In this document: positions 38,711-47,635 of the stretch, in pieces
How the letters are laid out: each line of letters starts with the position of its first letter
How positions within the stretch are numbered: position 1 is the first letter of the stretch
DNA from: an uncultured Clostridia bacterium
GTDB lineage: Bacteria > Bacillota > Clostridia > Christensenellales > Borkfalkiaceae
DNA: 64,000 bases
NCBI GenBank assembly: GCA_949878885.1
Contig: CATLBN010000003.1
Span: 37,536-101,535, forward strand
Reading direction: 5' to 3'
The notes under the pieces: generated by a model
Database searches by the model: none
What the model was told of the DNA's origin: nothing
Seen by the model: only the letters and a program-made list of their open reading frames with translations
Translations under genes and position numbers: made by a program

Positions 38711-40144
38711 ATGGAAAACAACGTTTATCAAAATCCCTTAATAAGCCGTTATGCAAGTGCGGAAATGTCGGAAAATTTTTCGGATGAAAAGCGTTTTAAG
38801 CTATGGAGAAAGTTATGGATTGCGCTTGCCGAATCGGAAATGGAGCTTGGACTTAACATTTCGCAATCGCAAATTGACGAAATGAAAGCTTATTCCGAAA
38901 ATATTAATTTTGATTTGGCTGAAAAATACGAAAGAGAGGTGCGTCATGACGTTATGGCGCACGTAAAAGCTTTCGGTGCACAAGCAAAAAGCGCAATGCC
39001 GATAATACATTTAGGCGCTACAAGCTGCTACGTGGACTGCAATTCGGAGCTTATGATAGCTTACGACGCTATAAAAATTATAAAAGAAAAACTTGTAAAC
39101 GTTATCGATAAACTTTCGGCTTTTGCGCTTAAGTATAAAAACGTTCCGACTCTCGGATTTACGCATTTGCAGCCTGCTCAACTTACAACCGTAGGAAAAC
39201 GGGCAACTTTATGGCTGCAAGATTTAACAATGGATTACAATAGCCTTGAAAATCTTGAAAACAGTTTTAAATTGAGGGGAGTTAAAGGCACAACGGGCAC
39301 ACAGGCCAGTTTTATGGAGCTTTTTAGCGGTGATGAAAATAAAGTTAAAGAACTTGAAAAACGCGTTGTCGCTAAATTGGGTTATAAAAACGTTTACGGC
39401 GTAACAGGGCAGACATATCCCAGAAAATTCGACTATAATATGCTTTGCGTTTTATCGCAAATTGCCCAAAGCGCTTACAAGTTTTCCAATGACGTGCGTA
39501 TTTTGCAAAATATGAAAGAAATTGAGGAGCCGTTTGAAAAATCGCAGATAGGTTCTTCGGCAATGGCTTACAAACGCAACCCTATGCGCTGTGAAAGAAT
39601 GGGGGCCCTTGCCAGATTTGTAATATCCTTACCTATGAACTGTGCCGTAACTGCCGCAACACAATGGTTTGAAAGAACGCTTGACGATTCGGCAAACAGA
39701 CGTATAGTAATAGCGCAGGCATTCCTTGCTTTAGACGGCATACTGAATATTTATATGAACGTCTCCGAAAATCTTGTTGTTTACGAAAAAGTTATTGCAA
39801 AACATATATCTGCCGAATTGCCGTTTATGGCAACCGAAAATATTATGATGGAATGCGTAAAAGCAGGCGGAAACAGACAGGAACTTCACGAAAAAATCCG
39901 CGTGCTTTCAATGGAAGCCGGTAAAAACGTTAAGGTTGAGGGGAAAGAAAACAATCTTATAGAATTAATTAAAAACGATAACGATTTCGCCCCCGTACAC
40001 AATAAACTTAACGAAATATTGGACGCAGTCAAATTTATCGGACGCGCTCCGTCGCAGGTTGAAGAATTTATAAAATATGAAGTTGAACCTATTTTAAACA
40101 AAAACCGCAAATCGTTGGGCAAAACAGGCGACGTTAGGGTTTAA
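38711..40144 (+). CDS. purB: adenylosuccinate lyase
   Basis: PurB removes fumarate at two steps of purine synthesis. The fumarase-family signature GSSAMAYKRNPMRCER is clear, with VRHDVMAHVKAFG and LGATSCYVDCN for the catalytic His regions. I start it at ATG 38711, six bases after GGAG; an upstream GTG at 38699 overlaps that ribosome site. This gives 477 residues. No plus-strand terminator is evident after it; the tRNA-Trp terminator points the other way. Confidence 0.96.
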   Translation: MENNVYQNPLISRYASAEMSENFSDEKRFKLWRKLWIALAESEMELGLNISQSQIDEMKAYSENINFDLAEKYEREVRHDVMAHVKAFGAQAKSAMPIIHLGATSCYVDCNSELMIAYDAIKIIKEKLVNVIDKLSAFALKYKNVPTLGFTHLQPAQLTTVGKRATLWLQDLTMDYNSLENLENSFKLRGVKGTTGTQASFMELFSGDENKVKELEKRVVAKLGYKNVYGVTGQTYPRKFDYNMLCVLSQIAQSAYKFSNDVRILQNMKEIEEPFEKSQIGSSAMAYKRNPMRCERMGALARFVISLPMNCAVTAATQWFERTLDDSANRRIVIAQAFLALDGILNIYMNVSENLVVYEKVIAKHISAELPFMATENIMMECVKAGGNRQELHEKIRVLSMEAGKNVKVEGKENNLIELIKNDNDFAPVHNKLNEILDAVKFIGRAPSQVEEFIKYEVEPILNKNRKSLGKTGDVRV

Positions 40145-40193
40145 GTAAACTTTTTGCGAAGTATTATGTTACGCATAATATATAAAATAGCAA

Positions 40194-40224
40194 TAAAAAA
40201 GCGTTTTGCAGAAATGCAAAACGC
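40194..40224 (-). terminator. terminator of the tRNA-Trp gene
   Basis: Ten-bp arms GCGTTTTGCA/TGCAAAACGC with a GAAA loop at 40201-40224, followed on the minus strand by a T run. Confidence 0.85.
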
Positions 40225-40228
40225 AACT

Positions 40229-40303
40229 TGGCAGGGGAGACACGATTCGAACATGCAACCAACGGTTTTGGAGACCGCGACTCTACCATTGAGCTACTCC
40301 CCT
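40229..40303 (-). tRNA. tRNA-Trp (CCA)
   Basis: The minus strand folds as a cloverleaf: acceptor AGGGGAG pairs with CTCCCCT; the D arm has GCTC-AATGGTA-GAGT; the anticodon loop is CTCCAAA with anticodon CCA, flanked by CGGT/ACCG; the T loop is TTCGAAT. Discriminator G and an encoded CCA end follow. It is 75 nt and stands alone between its promoter and terminator. Confidence 0.97.
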
Positions 40304-40315
40304 AAAAGCTAATTT

Positions 40316-40344
40316 ATTATATAATAACCGAATTTTCAAGTCAA
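40316..40344 (-). promoter_or_regulatory. sigma-A promoter of tRNA-Trp
   Basis: Minus strand: TTGACT, 17-bp spacer, TATAAT, 13 bases before the mature tRNA 5' end. Confidence 0.85.
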
Positions 40345-40362
40345 CTGTTTTTGGGAGATTTT

Positions 40363-41175
40363 ATGAAAAAACAATTTAAATTGGGAGTAATAGGCGGTGG
40401 AAGTATGTCCGCTGCCGTATTGCGCGGCGTTGTGCTTTCGGATTTTCTTAAAGAGAAAAAAATAATCGTAAGCGATAAGTCGGAAGAAGTTTTAGACAAG
40501 CTTAATTATTTGGGAGTTAGAACGACTACGGATAATAAATTTGTTGCCGAAAACAGCGAATATTTGCTTTTTGCGGTTAATCCCAAAGATTTTGAAGAAT
40601 GCGTAAAAAGTTTAAAAGGTTATTTACCGGAAAAAGTTATATCGGTAATGCCGGGCGTTAAGAAAAACGTTATAAAGAACACTTTGGGAGTAGGCGTTAT
40701 AAGAGTTGCGCGCTGCGTGCCGAATTTGCCTTGCTGTATAGGTAGCGGTGCAATAGGTATAGATATGACCGACTTTAATAAGTTTAACGACGATACCGAC
40801 TTTATAAGCAACGTTTTCAATAAACTTGGAATTATAGTCAGCATTGACGAAAGCAAAATGGATGCAGTAACGGCATTAGGCGGCGGCGGTCCAGCTTATG
40901 CATTTATTTTTATTGAAAGTCTTATTGACGCGGGTGTAAAGCAAGGACTTACGCGAGGAGAAGCAAAAATTCTTGCCGTACAAACTGTTTTAGGCAGCGC
41001 AGAAATGGTTCAGCGCGAAGACGTACCTATAAACGAGCTTGTTATGCAGGTGTGCAATAACGGCGGCGCAGCAATAGAAGCGGTAAAAGTTTTGGAAGCA
41101 AACGGTTTTAGCTCTGTTGTTGAGCAGGCAGTCGGCGCAAGCGTTGCGCGTGCAAAAGAATTATATTCAAAATGA
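40363..41175 (+). CDS. proC: pyrroline-5-carboxylate reductase
   Basis: ProC reduces pyrroline-5-carboxylate to proline with NAD(P)H. The N-terminal Rossmann motif is GVIGGGSMSAAVLRG; VMPGVKKNVI, RCVPNLPCCIG and the C-terminal signature ALGGGGPAYAFIFIESLIDAGVK are typical (broken here for length). ATG 40363 is preceded by GGGAG; an upstream TTG at 40351 overlaps it. 270 residues. It overlaps rnhA by 4 bp. Confidence 0.94.
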   Translation: MKKQFKLGVIGGGSMSAAVLRGVVLSDFLKEKKIIVSDKSEEVLDKLNYLGVRTTTDNKFVAENSEYLLFAVNPKDFEECVKSLKGYLPEKVISVMPGVKKNVIKNTLGVGVIRVARCVPNLPCCIGSGAIGIDMTDFNKFNDDTDFISNVFNKLGIIVSIDESKMDAVTALGGGGPAYAFIFIESLIDAGVKQGLTRGEAKILAVQTVLGSAEMVQREDVPINELVMQVCNNGGAAIEAVKVLEANGFSSVVEQAVGASVARAKELYSK

Positions 41176-41618
41176 AAAAAGTTATTTTATTTACCGACGG
41201 CGCTTGCTCCGGTAATCCCGGCGTAGGCGGTTGGGGCGCTGTGCTTATGTTTAATAATGTTGAAAAGCGTATAAGCGGCGCTGAAAAAGACACTACTAAC
41301 AACAGAATGGAAATGACTGCCGTAATAGAAGGCTTAAAATGCTTAAAAGAGCCCTGTGAAGTAGAAGTTTACAGTGATTCCGCTTATACCGTAAACGCGT
41401 TTGAAAACGGCTGGATTTACGGCTGGCAGAAAAACGGATTTATAAAAAGCGACAATAAGCAAGTTTTAAACACTGATTTGTGGCAAAAATTATTGGAACT
41501 TACCAAAGTTCATAAAGTTAAATTTATAAAAGTTAAGGGACATTCCGACAATAAATATAACAATATTTGCGATAAGCTTGCTACAGATGCGGTTAAAAAT
41601 TTTAAAGCCGAATTATAA
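41172..41618 (+). CDS. rnhA: ribonuclease HI
   Basis: This enzyme cuts RNA in RNA-DNA hybrids. All four acidic catalytic residues are visible in order: Asp in FTDGACSGNPG, Glu in NNRMEMTA, Asp in VYSDSAY and Asp in the final KLATDAV, plus the VKGHSDN loop. Length 148 residues is standard and includes the basic WIYGWQKNGF handle. Coupled to proC by an ATGA overlap. Confidence 0.96.
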   Translation: MKKVILFTDGACSGNPGVGGWGAVLMFNNVEKRISGAEKDTTNNRMEMTAVIEGLKCLKEPCEVEVYSDSAYTVNAFENGWIYGWQKNGFIKSDNKQVLNTDLWQKLLELTKVHKVKFIKVKGHSDNKYNNICDKLATDAVKNFKAEL

Positions 41619-41651
41619 AATTGCGTAAATTAATATATAATAATATTATTA

Positions 41652-42578
41652 ATGGTACGCATAGACGTTTTAAAACACTTATTCAACGTATTGGCGGTTG
41701 TGCTGCTTGGCGCGGTTGCCTTTATTTTTATTGCTTACGGGCTGACGTATAAAAATTTCAGTTTTATCGCCGTGCATTTTCAAATGCTTGTGTGGATTTC
41801 TTTTGCTGCGATTTGTACGTTGACTTTTTGTGAAATTTTTTTGTATCTGTTCAATAAACAAGCATTATTTAAATTATTAATGTGCGTTCTTATATTTTTG
41901 GATATTTCCGCCGTAATTTATTACGTATTGTGCATAACCGATATAATTACTAAAATTACCACTGTTGAAGGACTTAGGGCGTTTATAAGTCAGGCAGGCA
42001 GCGCGGCGGCAATAATATATATTTTGTTCAGTTTTCTTCAAGTTGTAGTTCTGCCTGTTCCCGGGTCCGTTACAATAGCTGTTGGAGTTGCTATGTTCGG
42101 ACCGTTAATATGCTCCGTGTACAGTTTTATCGGTATTTTGTCAGGTTCGATTGTTGCTTATGCTTTGGGTCGTTTGGTCGGCTATAAAGCAGTTTGCTGG
42201 ATAGTAGGTAAGGACGCTATTGACAAGTGGCTGAAAAAACTTAAGGGAAAGGATTATCTAATTTTATCGCTTATGTTTTTGCTGCCGTTATTCCCTGACG
42301 ATATGTTGTGCTTTGTTGCCGGACTGTCGTCAATGACTTGGCTGTATTTTTTAGTTATGATAACGGTAACCCGTGCGATTTCCGTTTTTTCTACAGCTTA
42401 TTCGTTTGATTTAATACCGTTTAATACATGGTGGGGAATTATAATATGGATAGCGCTTTTGGCAGGTCTTATTATTTCTTTTTATCTTGTATTCAAATAT
42501 TCGGATAAAATAGATAAATTTATTAAATCAAAGTTTAAAATAAAAGGCAGAAAAAATAAAAAAGTTACAGCCGAATGA
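41652..42578 (+). CDS. TVP38/TMEM64 (VTT-domain) membrane protein
   Basis: The 308-residue protein has about seven hydrophobic segments. The central region carries the DedA/VTT pattern: VVLPVPGSVTIAVG, SIVAYALGRLVGYKAV and LPLFPDDMLCFVAGLSSM, in which the re-entrant proline-rich and GR segments are family marks. Relatives act in lipid flipping or membrane homeostasis; the exact substrate is unknown. A basic tail ends it. No ribosome site precedes the ATG, and a TATAAT lies only ten bases upstream (41636-41641), though its -35 region is poor. Confidence 0.88.
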   Translation: MVRIDVLKHLFNVLAVVLLGAVAFIFIAYGLTYKNFSFIAVHFQMLVWISFAAICTLTFCEIFLYLFNKQALFKLLMCVLIFLDISAVIYYVLCITDIITKITTVEGLRAFISQAGSAAAIIYILFSFLQVVVLPVPGSVTIAVGVAMFGPLICSVYSFIGILSGSIVAYALGRLVGYKAVCWIVGKDAIDKWLKKLKGKDYLILSLMFLLPLFPDDMLCFVAGLSSMTWLYFLVMITVTRAISVFSTAYSFDLIPFNTWWGIIIWIALLAGLIISFYLVFKYSDKIDKFIKSKFKIKGRKNKKVTAE

Positions 42579-42604
42579 AGATAAAGTTTTTTTTAACAAT
42601 TATG

Positions 42605-42647
42605 AAAATACGGACGGAAAATATTGATATCCGTCCGTATTTTTATG
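42605..42647 (+). terminator. intrinsic terminator after the VTT gene
   Basis: Thirteen-bp arms (42605-42617, 42631-42643) around a short inner AT stem, followed by T residues. It separates the proC operon from the decarboxylase operon. Confidence 0.85.
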
Positions 42648-42716
42648 TGTAAATTAATACTTTGCTTAAAACAGTAAATTTAAATAAATATTTAATGATT
42701 TATTTATCAAAAATCG

Positions 42717-42744
42717 TTGCATTTGAAATTTTTTTTGTTAAAAT
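42717..42744 (+). promoter_or_regulatory. promoter of the sodium-pump operon
   Basis: TTGCAT, 16-bp spacer, TAAAAT in a very A/T-rich stretch; start codon 35 bases after the -10 box. Confidence 0.6.
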
Positions 42745-42779
42745 AGTATTTGTAGGAGATTTTGGCAACAGGAGATTAT

Positions 42780-44156
42780 ATGGATAAAATAAGTTTATTG
42801 CAAAAGCGGAAACAGCAAATTTTCGATGCGGGAAAGCAAATCCGCGCAGACATTGCCGCGCTCATCGACAGGGATAGTTTTGTTGAGCTTTCTGCTTTCA
42901 GTTTTTCAAAAAACGAATTTTACGGCGATAAAGCGGAAGGCGAGGGCGTTATTACGGGATTTGCGAGTATTTGCGATTATCCTTTTTACGTAATTGCGCA
43001 AAACGGCGCATATCTTTCCGGCGGCGTAAGTTTTGCAAATTGCGAAAAAATAGAAAAATGCATAAATCAAGCCGAAAAAACGGGTACTCCGATTATTTGG
43101 CTTTTGAATACTTTGGGCGTTCAGATAGGCGAAGGCGTTACTGTTTTGGAGGGGCTGGCAAAGATTATTTTAAGAGCTTCGCAGCTAAAAGGCAGTATTC
43201 CGCAATATCTTATCGTTAACGGCGAAGTTTACGGGCAAATTGCTTTGCTTGCCGGAATTTGCGATTTCAGTTATTTTATTGATAAAAAAAGCGTGCTTGC
43301 AGTAAACAGTCCGCTTGTTATCTGTGCCAAAAACGGGGAAAATATTTCAAAATTCGAACTTTGCGGACCTATGGGACTTAAAAATGCAAATATTACTTCG
43401 TTTTGCGTAAAAAATTTTGACGACATTAAGAAAAGTATATTTTCCATAAACGAACTTTTAAACAAACCCGTTATCGATTGCGAAGATTTAAACGCAAGTT
43501 TGCCTGTTTTGGATAAAAAAGCAACCGCTGAAAATATAATTAAGATATTCGATAAAGATTATTATTATGAGATCGGCGCCGATTACTCCTCCGAAGTTAA
43601 ATGCGTTCTCGGAAGAATAGGTGGCATAACGGTTGCTGCGGTTATATTTGCTGATGATAACGGAGTTGAACTTAACGCCGCTAACGTGCGTAAAATTAAA
43701 GACTTTGCGGAATTTGCAAGCTGTTACGAACTTCCTTATATAACTTTTGTAAACACATTGGGCATTAAAGCCGATATCCCTGCAAATAACAGTTTGGTTA
43801 TTAAAGAAATAACAGAATACGTCAGTATTCTCGATTGCATAAATTCGGCAAAAATTTCGGTTGTTTACGGTAAAGCGATAGGGCTTGGATATACTGTGTT
43901 TGCCGCAAAATCTATGGGCTACGATTACAGCTATGCGTTTGCAAATTCAAAAATAGCGCTTTTTGACAGCGTTCAGGGCGCGGAAATAGAATTTGCAGGC
44001 GAAAAAAAGGCCGATAAAAATAAGCTTGCCGCAAAATACTCGGATGAAAATTCAGACCCTATAAACGCGGCTAAAAACGGTTTTATCGACAACATAATTC
44101 AGCCGTCGTTTATTAAACAATATCTTATAGCTTCTTTGCAGATGCTTTTACAGTGA
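42780..44156 (+). CDS. divergent acyl-CoA carboxyltransferase (MmdA/12S-like)
   Basis: The 458 residues follow the two-domain crotonase plan of carboxyltransferases: RDSFVELSAFS, GEGVITGFASI and FYVIAQNGAYLSGGVSF in the N half; VNTLGIKA, GKAIGLGYTVFAAKSMG and SKIALFDSVQGAEIEF in the C half. The usual oxyanion glycine motifs are altered (NTLGVQIGEG for DSGGARIQEG; GLGY for GGAY), and it is 50 residues shorter than MmdA. It heads an operon with a biotin carrier and sodium pump, so a role in biotin-linked decarboxylation is inferred, but catalytic ability is uncertain. Start: ATG 42780 behind GGAG at 42771; the TTG at 42762 is too near the earlier AGGAG. Confidence 0.78.
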   Translation: MDKISLLQKRKQQIFDAGKQIRADIAALIDRDSFVELSAFSFSKNEFYGDKAEGEGVITGFASICDYPFYVIAQNGAYLSGGVSFANCEKIEKCINQAEKTGTPIIWLLNTLGVQIGEGVTVLEGLAKIILRASQLKGSIPQYLIVNGEVYGQIALLAGICDFSYFIDKKSVLAVNSPLVICAKNGENISKFELCGPMGLKNANITSFCVKNFDDIKKSIFSINELLNKPVIDCEDLNASLPVLDKKATAENIIKIFDKDYYYEIGADYSSEVKCVLGRIGGITVAAVIFADDNGVELNAANVRKIKDFAEFASCYELPYITFVNTLGIKADIPANNSLVIKEITEYVSILDCINSAKISVVYGKAIGLGYTVFAAKSMGYDYSYAFANSKIALFDSVQGAEIEFAGEKKADKNKLAAKYSDENSDPINAAKNGFIDNIIQPSFIKQYLIASLQMLLQ

Positions 44157-44163
44157 GGTATTT

Positions 44164-44523
44164 ATGAATAATCTTTTGGAAATTGTTGCAGGTTCCGACG
44201 GAAATTATTATTTCAGCAATTTCGGCGAAGCCGTAGTATATGCGCTGTTGGGTTTTGCAATAGTATTTATCGGCATAGTAATAATTATTTTTATAATTTG
44301 GCTTGTCGGACTTTTAATGCGTAAAACAAACAATTTTGCTTTTTTGGGAAAATTATTTAAAAAGAAAAGTAAAGTTAACGTTTTACAGGAAAGCAAAGAT
44401 AATGCAGACCCAGACGAAATACCCGACGAGGTAAAAGCGGCAATATTGGCGGCAATATTGGCTTATTACACTAACGAACAGCCTAAATGCGAATTTAAAG
44501 TTAAAAGAATTAAGAGAGTTTAA
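44164..44523 (+). CDS. sodium-pump decarboxylase gamma/delta subunit (OadG/MmdD-like)
   Basis: This 119-residue protein has one membrane helix (about residues 25-52), a Lys-rich linker and a C-terminal segment DEVKAAILAAILAYY ending KVKRIKRV, which is the family's typical ending. In sodium-pump decarboxylases this subunit holds the carboxyltransferase and the membrane beta subunit together. It is 7 bp after the carboxyltransferase gene and 20 bp before the biotin carrier gene. Confidence 0.88.
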   Translation: MNNLLEIVAGSDGNYYFSNFGEAVVYALLGFAIVFIGIVIIIFIIWLVGLLMRKTNNFAFLGKLFKKKSKVNVLQESKDNADPDEIPDEVKAAILAAILAYYTNEQPKCEFKVKRIKRV

Positions 44524-44543
44524 TAATAAAAGGAGAACGTAAT

Positions 44544-44897
44544 ATGCGAAATTTTATAGTAACGGTAGACGGAAAAAAGTATTCCGTAGGCGTTGAAGAA
44601 GTTGGGGAGAGCGTAAGCGATGTTGCCGTACCTGCGGTAACTACTGTCGCTCCCGTTGCGGAAAATAATTCTGCTAATGTTTCTAAGGGAGAAAAGATTT
44701 TATCGCCGTTCCCCGGACTTATAAAAAACATTTTGGTTTCCGACGGCGTTAGCGTTAAAAAAGATCAACCCGTAATTGTTCTTGAAGCTATGAAAATGGA
44801 TAATGAAATAACCGCACCTTGCGATGGAAAAATAACGTTAAAAGTTATTAAAGGCGCAAACGTTGAAACAAATGCGGTGCTTGCCGTGATAGGCTGA
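44544..44897 (+). CDS. biotin carboxyl carrier protein of the decarboxylase
   Basis: The 117-residue protein has a variable N-terminal part with a Val/Ala/Pro-rich hinge (residues 35-50) and a biotinyl domain with the modified lysine in LEAMKMDNEI, preceded by SPFPGLIKNI. It ferries CO2 from the carboxyltransferase to the beta subunit. AGGAG lies before the start. It is the only biotin domain in the operon: the downstream 5S-type subunit lacks its own, so both carboxyltransferases must share this carrier. Confidence 0.94.
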   Translation: MRNFIVTVDGKKYSVGVEEVGESVSDVAVPAVTTVAPVAENNSANVSKGEKILSPFPGLIKNILVSDGVSVKKDQPVIVLEAMKMDNEITAPCDGKITLKVIKGANVETNAVLAVIG

Positions 44898-44907
44898 CGG
44901 AGGATTT

Positions 44908-46149
44908 ATGCAAAGTTTACTTGCGGTAGACTTTGGCGAGATTTTCGGCAAACTTTATCAGTCTATGGGGTTTGTACAGGGCAACTGGCAAAACTACGTA
45001 ATGCTGTTGATTTCGTTTGTGCTGATGTATCTTGCCGTAGTTAAAAAATTTGAACCGATGTTATTGCTTCCTATAGCTTTCGGAATGTTTTTGATTAATA
45101 TTCCCGGTGCCGAAAACGTTCTTTGGGGAACCTATCCGGAGGGCGAAACTTCGTACGACAAAGTTGAGAACCGCGGCTTACTGTGGTATTTATACTTCGG
45201 CGTAGATAAAGTTATATATCCGCCGTTGATTTTCTTGGGTATAGGTGCAATGACGGATTTCGGTCCGTTAATTGCCAACCCCAAAAGTATGCTTATAGGC
45301 GCAGGCGCTCAACTTGGTATATTTGTCGCTTTTATTCTTGCTTCCGCCTTAGGTATATTCTCGGTTGCGGCGGCTGCGGCAATAGCTATTATAGGCGGAG
45401 CCGACGGACCTACGGCTATATTGGTTACGTCAAGATTAGCTTCCGATTATGTTCCGCAAATTGCAATAGCCGCTTATTCTTATATGGCGTTAATACCTAT
45501 AATTCAAAAACCTCTTATGCGGCTGTTAACAACTAAAAAAGAACGGGCAATCCGAATGAAGCCGTTAAGACAGGTAAGCAAACTTGAAAAGATTTTATTT
45601 CCTATAATTGTTACGTTGGTTGTAGGTATAATTCTTCCCGATTCCATTGCTCTTTTGGGTATGCTTATGTTGGGTAATTTGTTTAAAGAGTCGGGCGTTG
45701 TAGACAGACTTTCAACTCAGGCGCAAAACGGACTTATGAATACGATAACCATATTTTTGGGTATTGCGGTGGGTTGTAAGGCAAAAGGCGAAATATTTTT
45801 GCATTACAAAACGCTTGCCATTATAGGTATAGGTTTGTTTGCGTTTATAATTGGTACTATAGGCGGACTTTTAGTAGCTAAAATAATGTGTAAAGTAACA
45901 AAGGGCAAAATTAATCCGTTGATAGGTTCGGCAGGCGTGTCGGCAGTTCCTATGGCTGCACGCATTTCGGAGGACGTGGGCAGAGAATACGACCCGCAAA
46001 ACCATTTGCTAATGCACGCAATGGGACCGAACGTAGCCGGAGTTATAGGTTCGGCAATAGCTGCCGGTGTGCTTTTGGCTTGTTTCGGCGGATACGTAGA
46101 CGGAACTGCGCCGGAAGCCGTTAGCGCAATTTTAGCAACAATAGCGTAA
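44908..46149 (+). CDS. oadB: sodium-pumping decarboxylase beta subunit (OadB/MmdB)
   Basis: This polytopic membrane protein decarboxylates carboxybiotin and exports sodium. The 413 residues contain about ten membrane segments and the hallmark loop IGGADGPTAILVTSRLA, in which Asp is the sodium/proton residue, then GSAGVSAVPMAARISEDVG and NHLLMHAMGPNVAGVIGSA. GGAGG precedes the start. The same subunit type serves oxaloacetate, methylmalonyl-CoA and glutaconyl-CoA pumps, so it does not fix the substrate. Confidence 0.95.
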   Translation: MQSLLAVDFGEIFGKLYQSMGFVQGNWQNYVMLLISFVLMYLAVVKKFEPMLLLPIAFGMFLINIPGAENVLWGTYPEGETSYDKVENRGLLWYLYFGVDKVIYPPLIFLGIGAMTDFGPLIANPKSMLIGAGAQLGIFVAFILASALGIFSVAAAAAIAIIGGADGPTAILVTSRLASDYVPQIAIAAYSYMALIPIIQKPLMRLLTTKKERAIRMKPLRQVSKLEKILFPIIVTLVVGIILPDSIALLGMLMLGNLFKESGVVDRLSTQAQNGLMNTITIFLGIAVGCKAKGEIFLHYKTLAIIGIGLFAFIIGTIGGLLVAKIMCKVTKGKINPLIGSAGVSAVPMAARISEDVGREYDPQNHLLMHAMGPNVAGVIGSAIAAGVLLACFGGYVDGTAPEAVSAILATIA

Positions 46150-46158
46150 AGGTGAATT

Positions 46159-47586
46159 ATGAATAATAAAAAAGTTTTTATAACCGATACAATTTTGCGC
46201 GATGCGCATCAATCTCACGCTGCAACAAGAATGAAATTTGAAGAAATGGAAGAAATGCTGCCGCTTTTGGACGAAGCGGGGTATTATTCGCTTGAAGCTT
46301 GGGGCGGAGCAACTTTTGACAGCTGTTTAAGATTTTTAAACGAAGACCCTTGGGACAGATTGAGAAATCTTAAAAAATATTTAAAGAAAACGCCCATTCA
46401 AATGCTTTTGCGCGGTCAAAATTTGTTGGGTTACCGACACTATGCCGATGACGTTGTAGAAAAATTCATAGAAAAATCTATTGAAAACGGAGTAGGAGTT
46501 ATAAGGCTTTTTGATGCCTTGAACGATCCCAGAAATCTTGAAACTTCGGTTAAAGCAATAAAAAAATACGGCAAAAACGGTAAGTGCATTTGCGAGTGCG
46601 CAATATCTTATACTACAAGTCCCGTGCATACAACAGAATATTTTGTTAACCTTGCTAAACAATTCGAAGATATGGGCGCCGACAATATCTGCATTAAAGA
46701 TATGGCAAATTTATTGCTTCCGTTTACGGCTTATGAACTTGTAAAAGAACTTAAAGCAAAACTCAAACCCGAAACTAAAGTGCATTTGCATACGCATAAT
46801 ACAACGGGTACGGGCGATATGGTTTATTTAATGGCGATTCAAGCGGGAGTTGATATTGTAGACTGCGCGCTTTCGCCGTTGGGTAACGGTACTTCTAATC
46901 CCGCAACCGAACCGCTTATTGCAACGTTGAAGGGAACGGAATACGATACCGGATTAGATATTGAAAAACTTTTGCCTGCAGTATCTCATTTCAATAAAGT
47001 TGCCGCAAGGCTTGAAAAAGACGGCTTTTTAAATCCCAAAGTACGCAGAGTGGATATTAACACGCTTTTATATCAAGTGCCTGGCGGTATGCTTTCAAAC
47101 CTTATGAATCAGCTTAAACAAGCCGGCAAAGAAGAAAAATTAACGGAATGCCTTGCCGAAGTGCCCAGAGTGCGTAAAGATTGCGGATATCCGCCTCTTG
47201 TAACCCCTTCAAGTCAGATAGTAGGTACTCAAGCGGTTTGGAACGTTCTGCTTGGACGATATAAAACGGTTACGGCACAGTTTAAAGATTTAATTTTAGG
47301 TAAATACGGCGCTGTTTTAGGAAAAAAAGACGATGAAGTTGTTAAACTTTGCACCAAGGACGGCGAAAAAATTATAAACTGCCGTCCTGCGGATTTGTTG
47401 AATAACGAAATGCAAACTCTTACGCAGAAAGTTATGGACGACGGTTTTTACGAACAGGAAGAAGACGTGCTTTCGTATGCGCTGTTTCCTGAAGTCAGCG
47501 TAAACTATTTTAAATGGCGAAAAGCGGCGCATAGCGGCGTAGATACCGATATGGTAGCAAATTCAAATAAAGTATATCCGGTATAA
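46159..47586 (+). CDS. oadA: oxaloacetate decarboxylase alpha / transcarboxylase 5S-type subunit
   Basis: This carboxyltransferase moves CO2 from oxaloacetate to biotin, or from biotin to pyruvate. The TIM-barrel opens with TDTILRDAHQSHAATRM (metal Asp and substrate Gln/Arg); the carbamylated metal lysine region is CIKDMANLL, and HLHTHNTTGTG gives the two metal His. The 475 residues end after the conserved helical domain with no biotinyl domain, like the transcarboxylase 5S subunit and split OadA. AAGGTG precedes the ATG. With OadB, OadG and the carrier it makes a full oxaloacetate pump. Confidence 0.93.
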   Translation: MNNKKVFITDTILRDAHQSHAATRMKFEEMEEMLPLLDEAGYYSLEAWGGATFDSCLRFLNEDPWDRLRNLKKYLKKTPIQMLLRGQNLLGYRHYADDVVEKFIEKSIENGVGVIRLFDALNDPRNLETSVKAIKKYGKNGKCICECAISYTTSPVHTTEYFVNLAKQFEDMGADNICIKDMANLLLPFTAYELVKELKAKLKPETKVHLHTHNTTGTGDMVYLMAIQAGVDIVDCALSPLGNGTSNPATEPLIATLKGTEYDTGLDIEKLLPAVSHFNKVAARLEKDGFLNPKVRRVDINTLLYQVPGGMLSNLMNQLKQAGKEEKLTECLAEVPRVRKDCGYPPLVTPSSQIVGTQAVWNVLLGRYKTVTAQFKDLILGKYGAVLGKKDDEVVKLCTKDGEKIINCRPADLLNNEMQTLTQKVMDDGFYEQEEDVLSYALFPEVSVNYFKWRKAAHSGVDTDMVANSNKVYPV

Positions 47587-47598
47587 AATGAATTTTGT

Positions 47599-47635
47599 AC
47601 GGCGTAAACCAACAGTTTACGCCGTTAGGTTTTAA
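47599..47635 (+). terminator. intercistronic hairpin, weak terminator
   Basis: Eleven-bp arms (47599-47609, 47615-47625) with a CAACA loop, followed by a short interrupted T stretch. It may partly end transcription of the pump genes, leaving some read-through into the next gene; no new promoter is evident. Confidence 0.55.
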
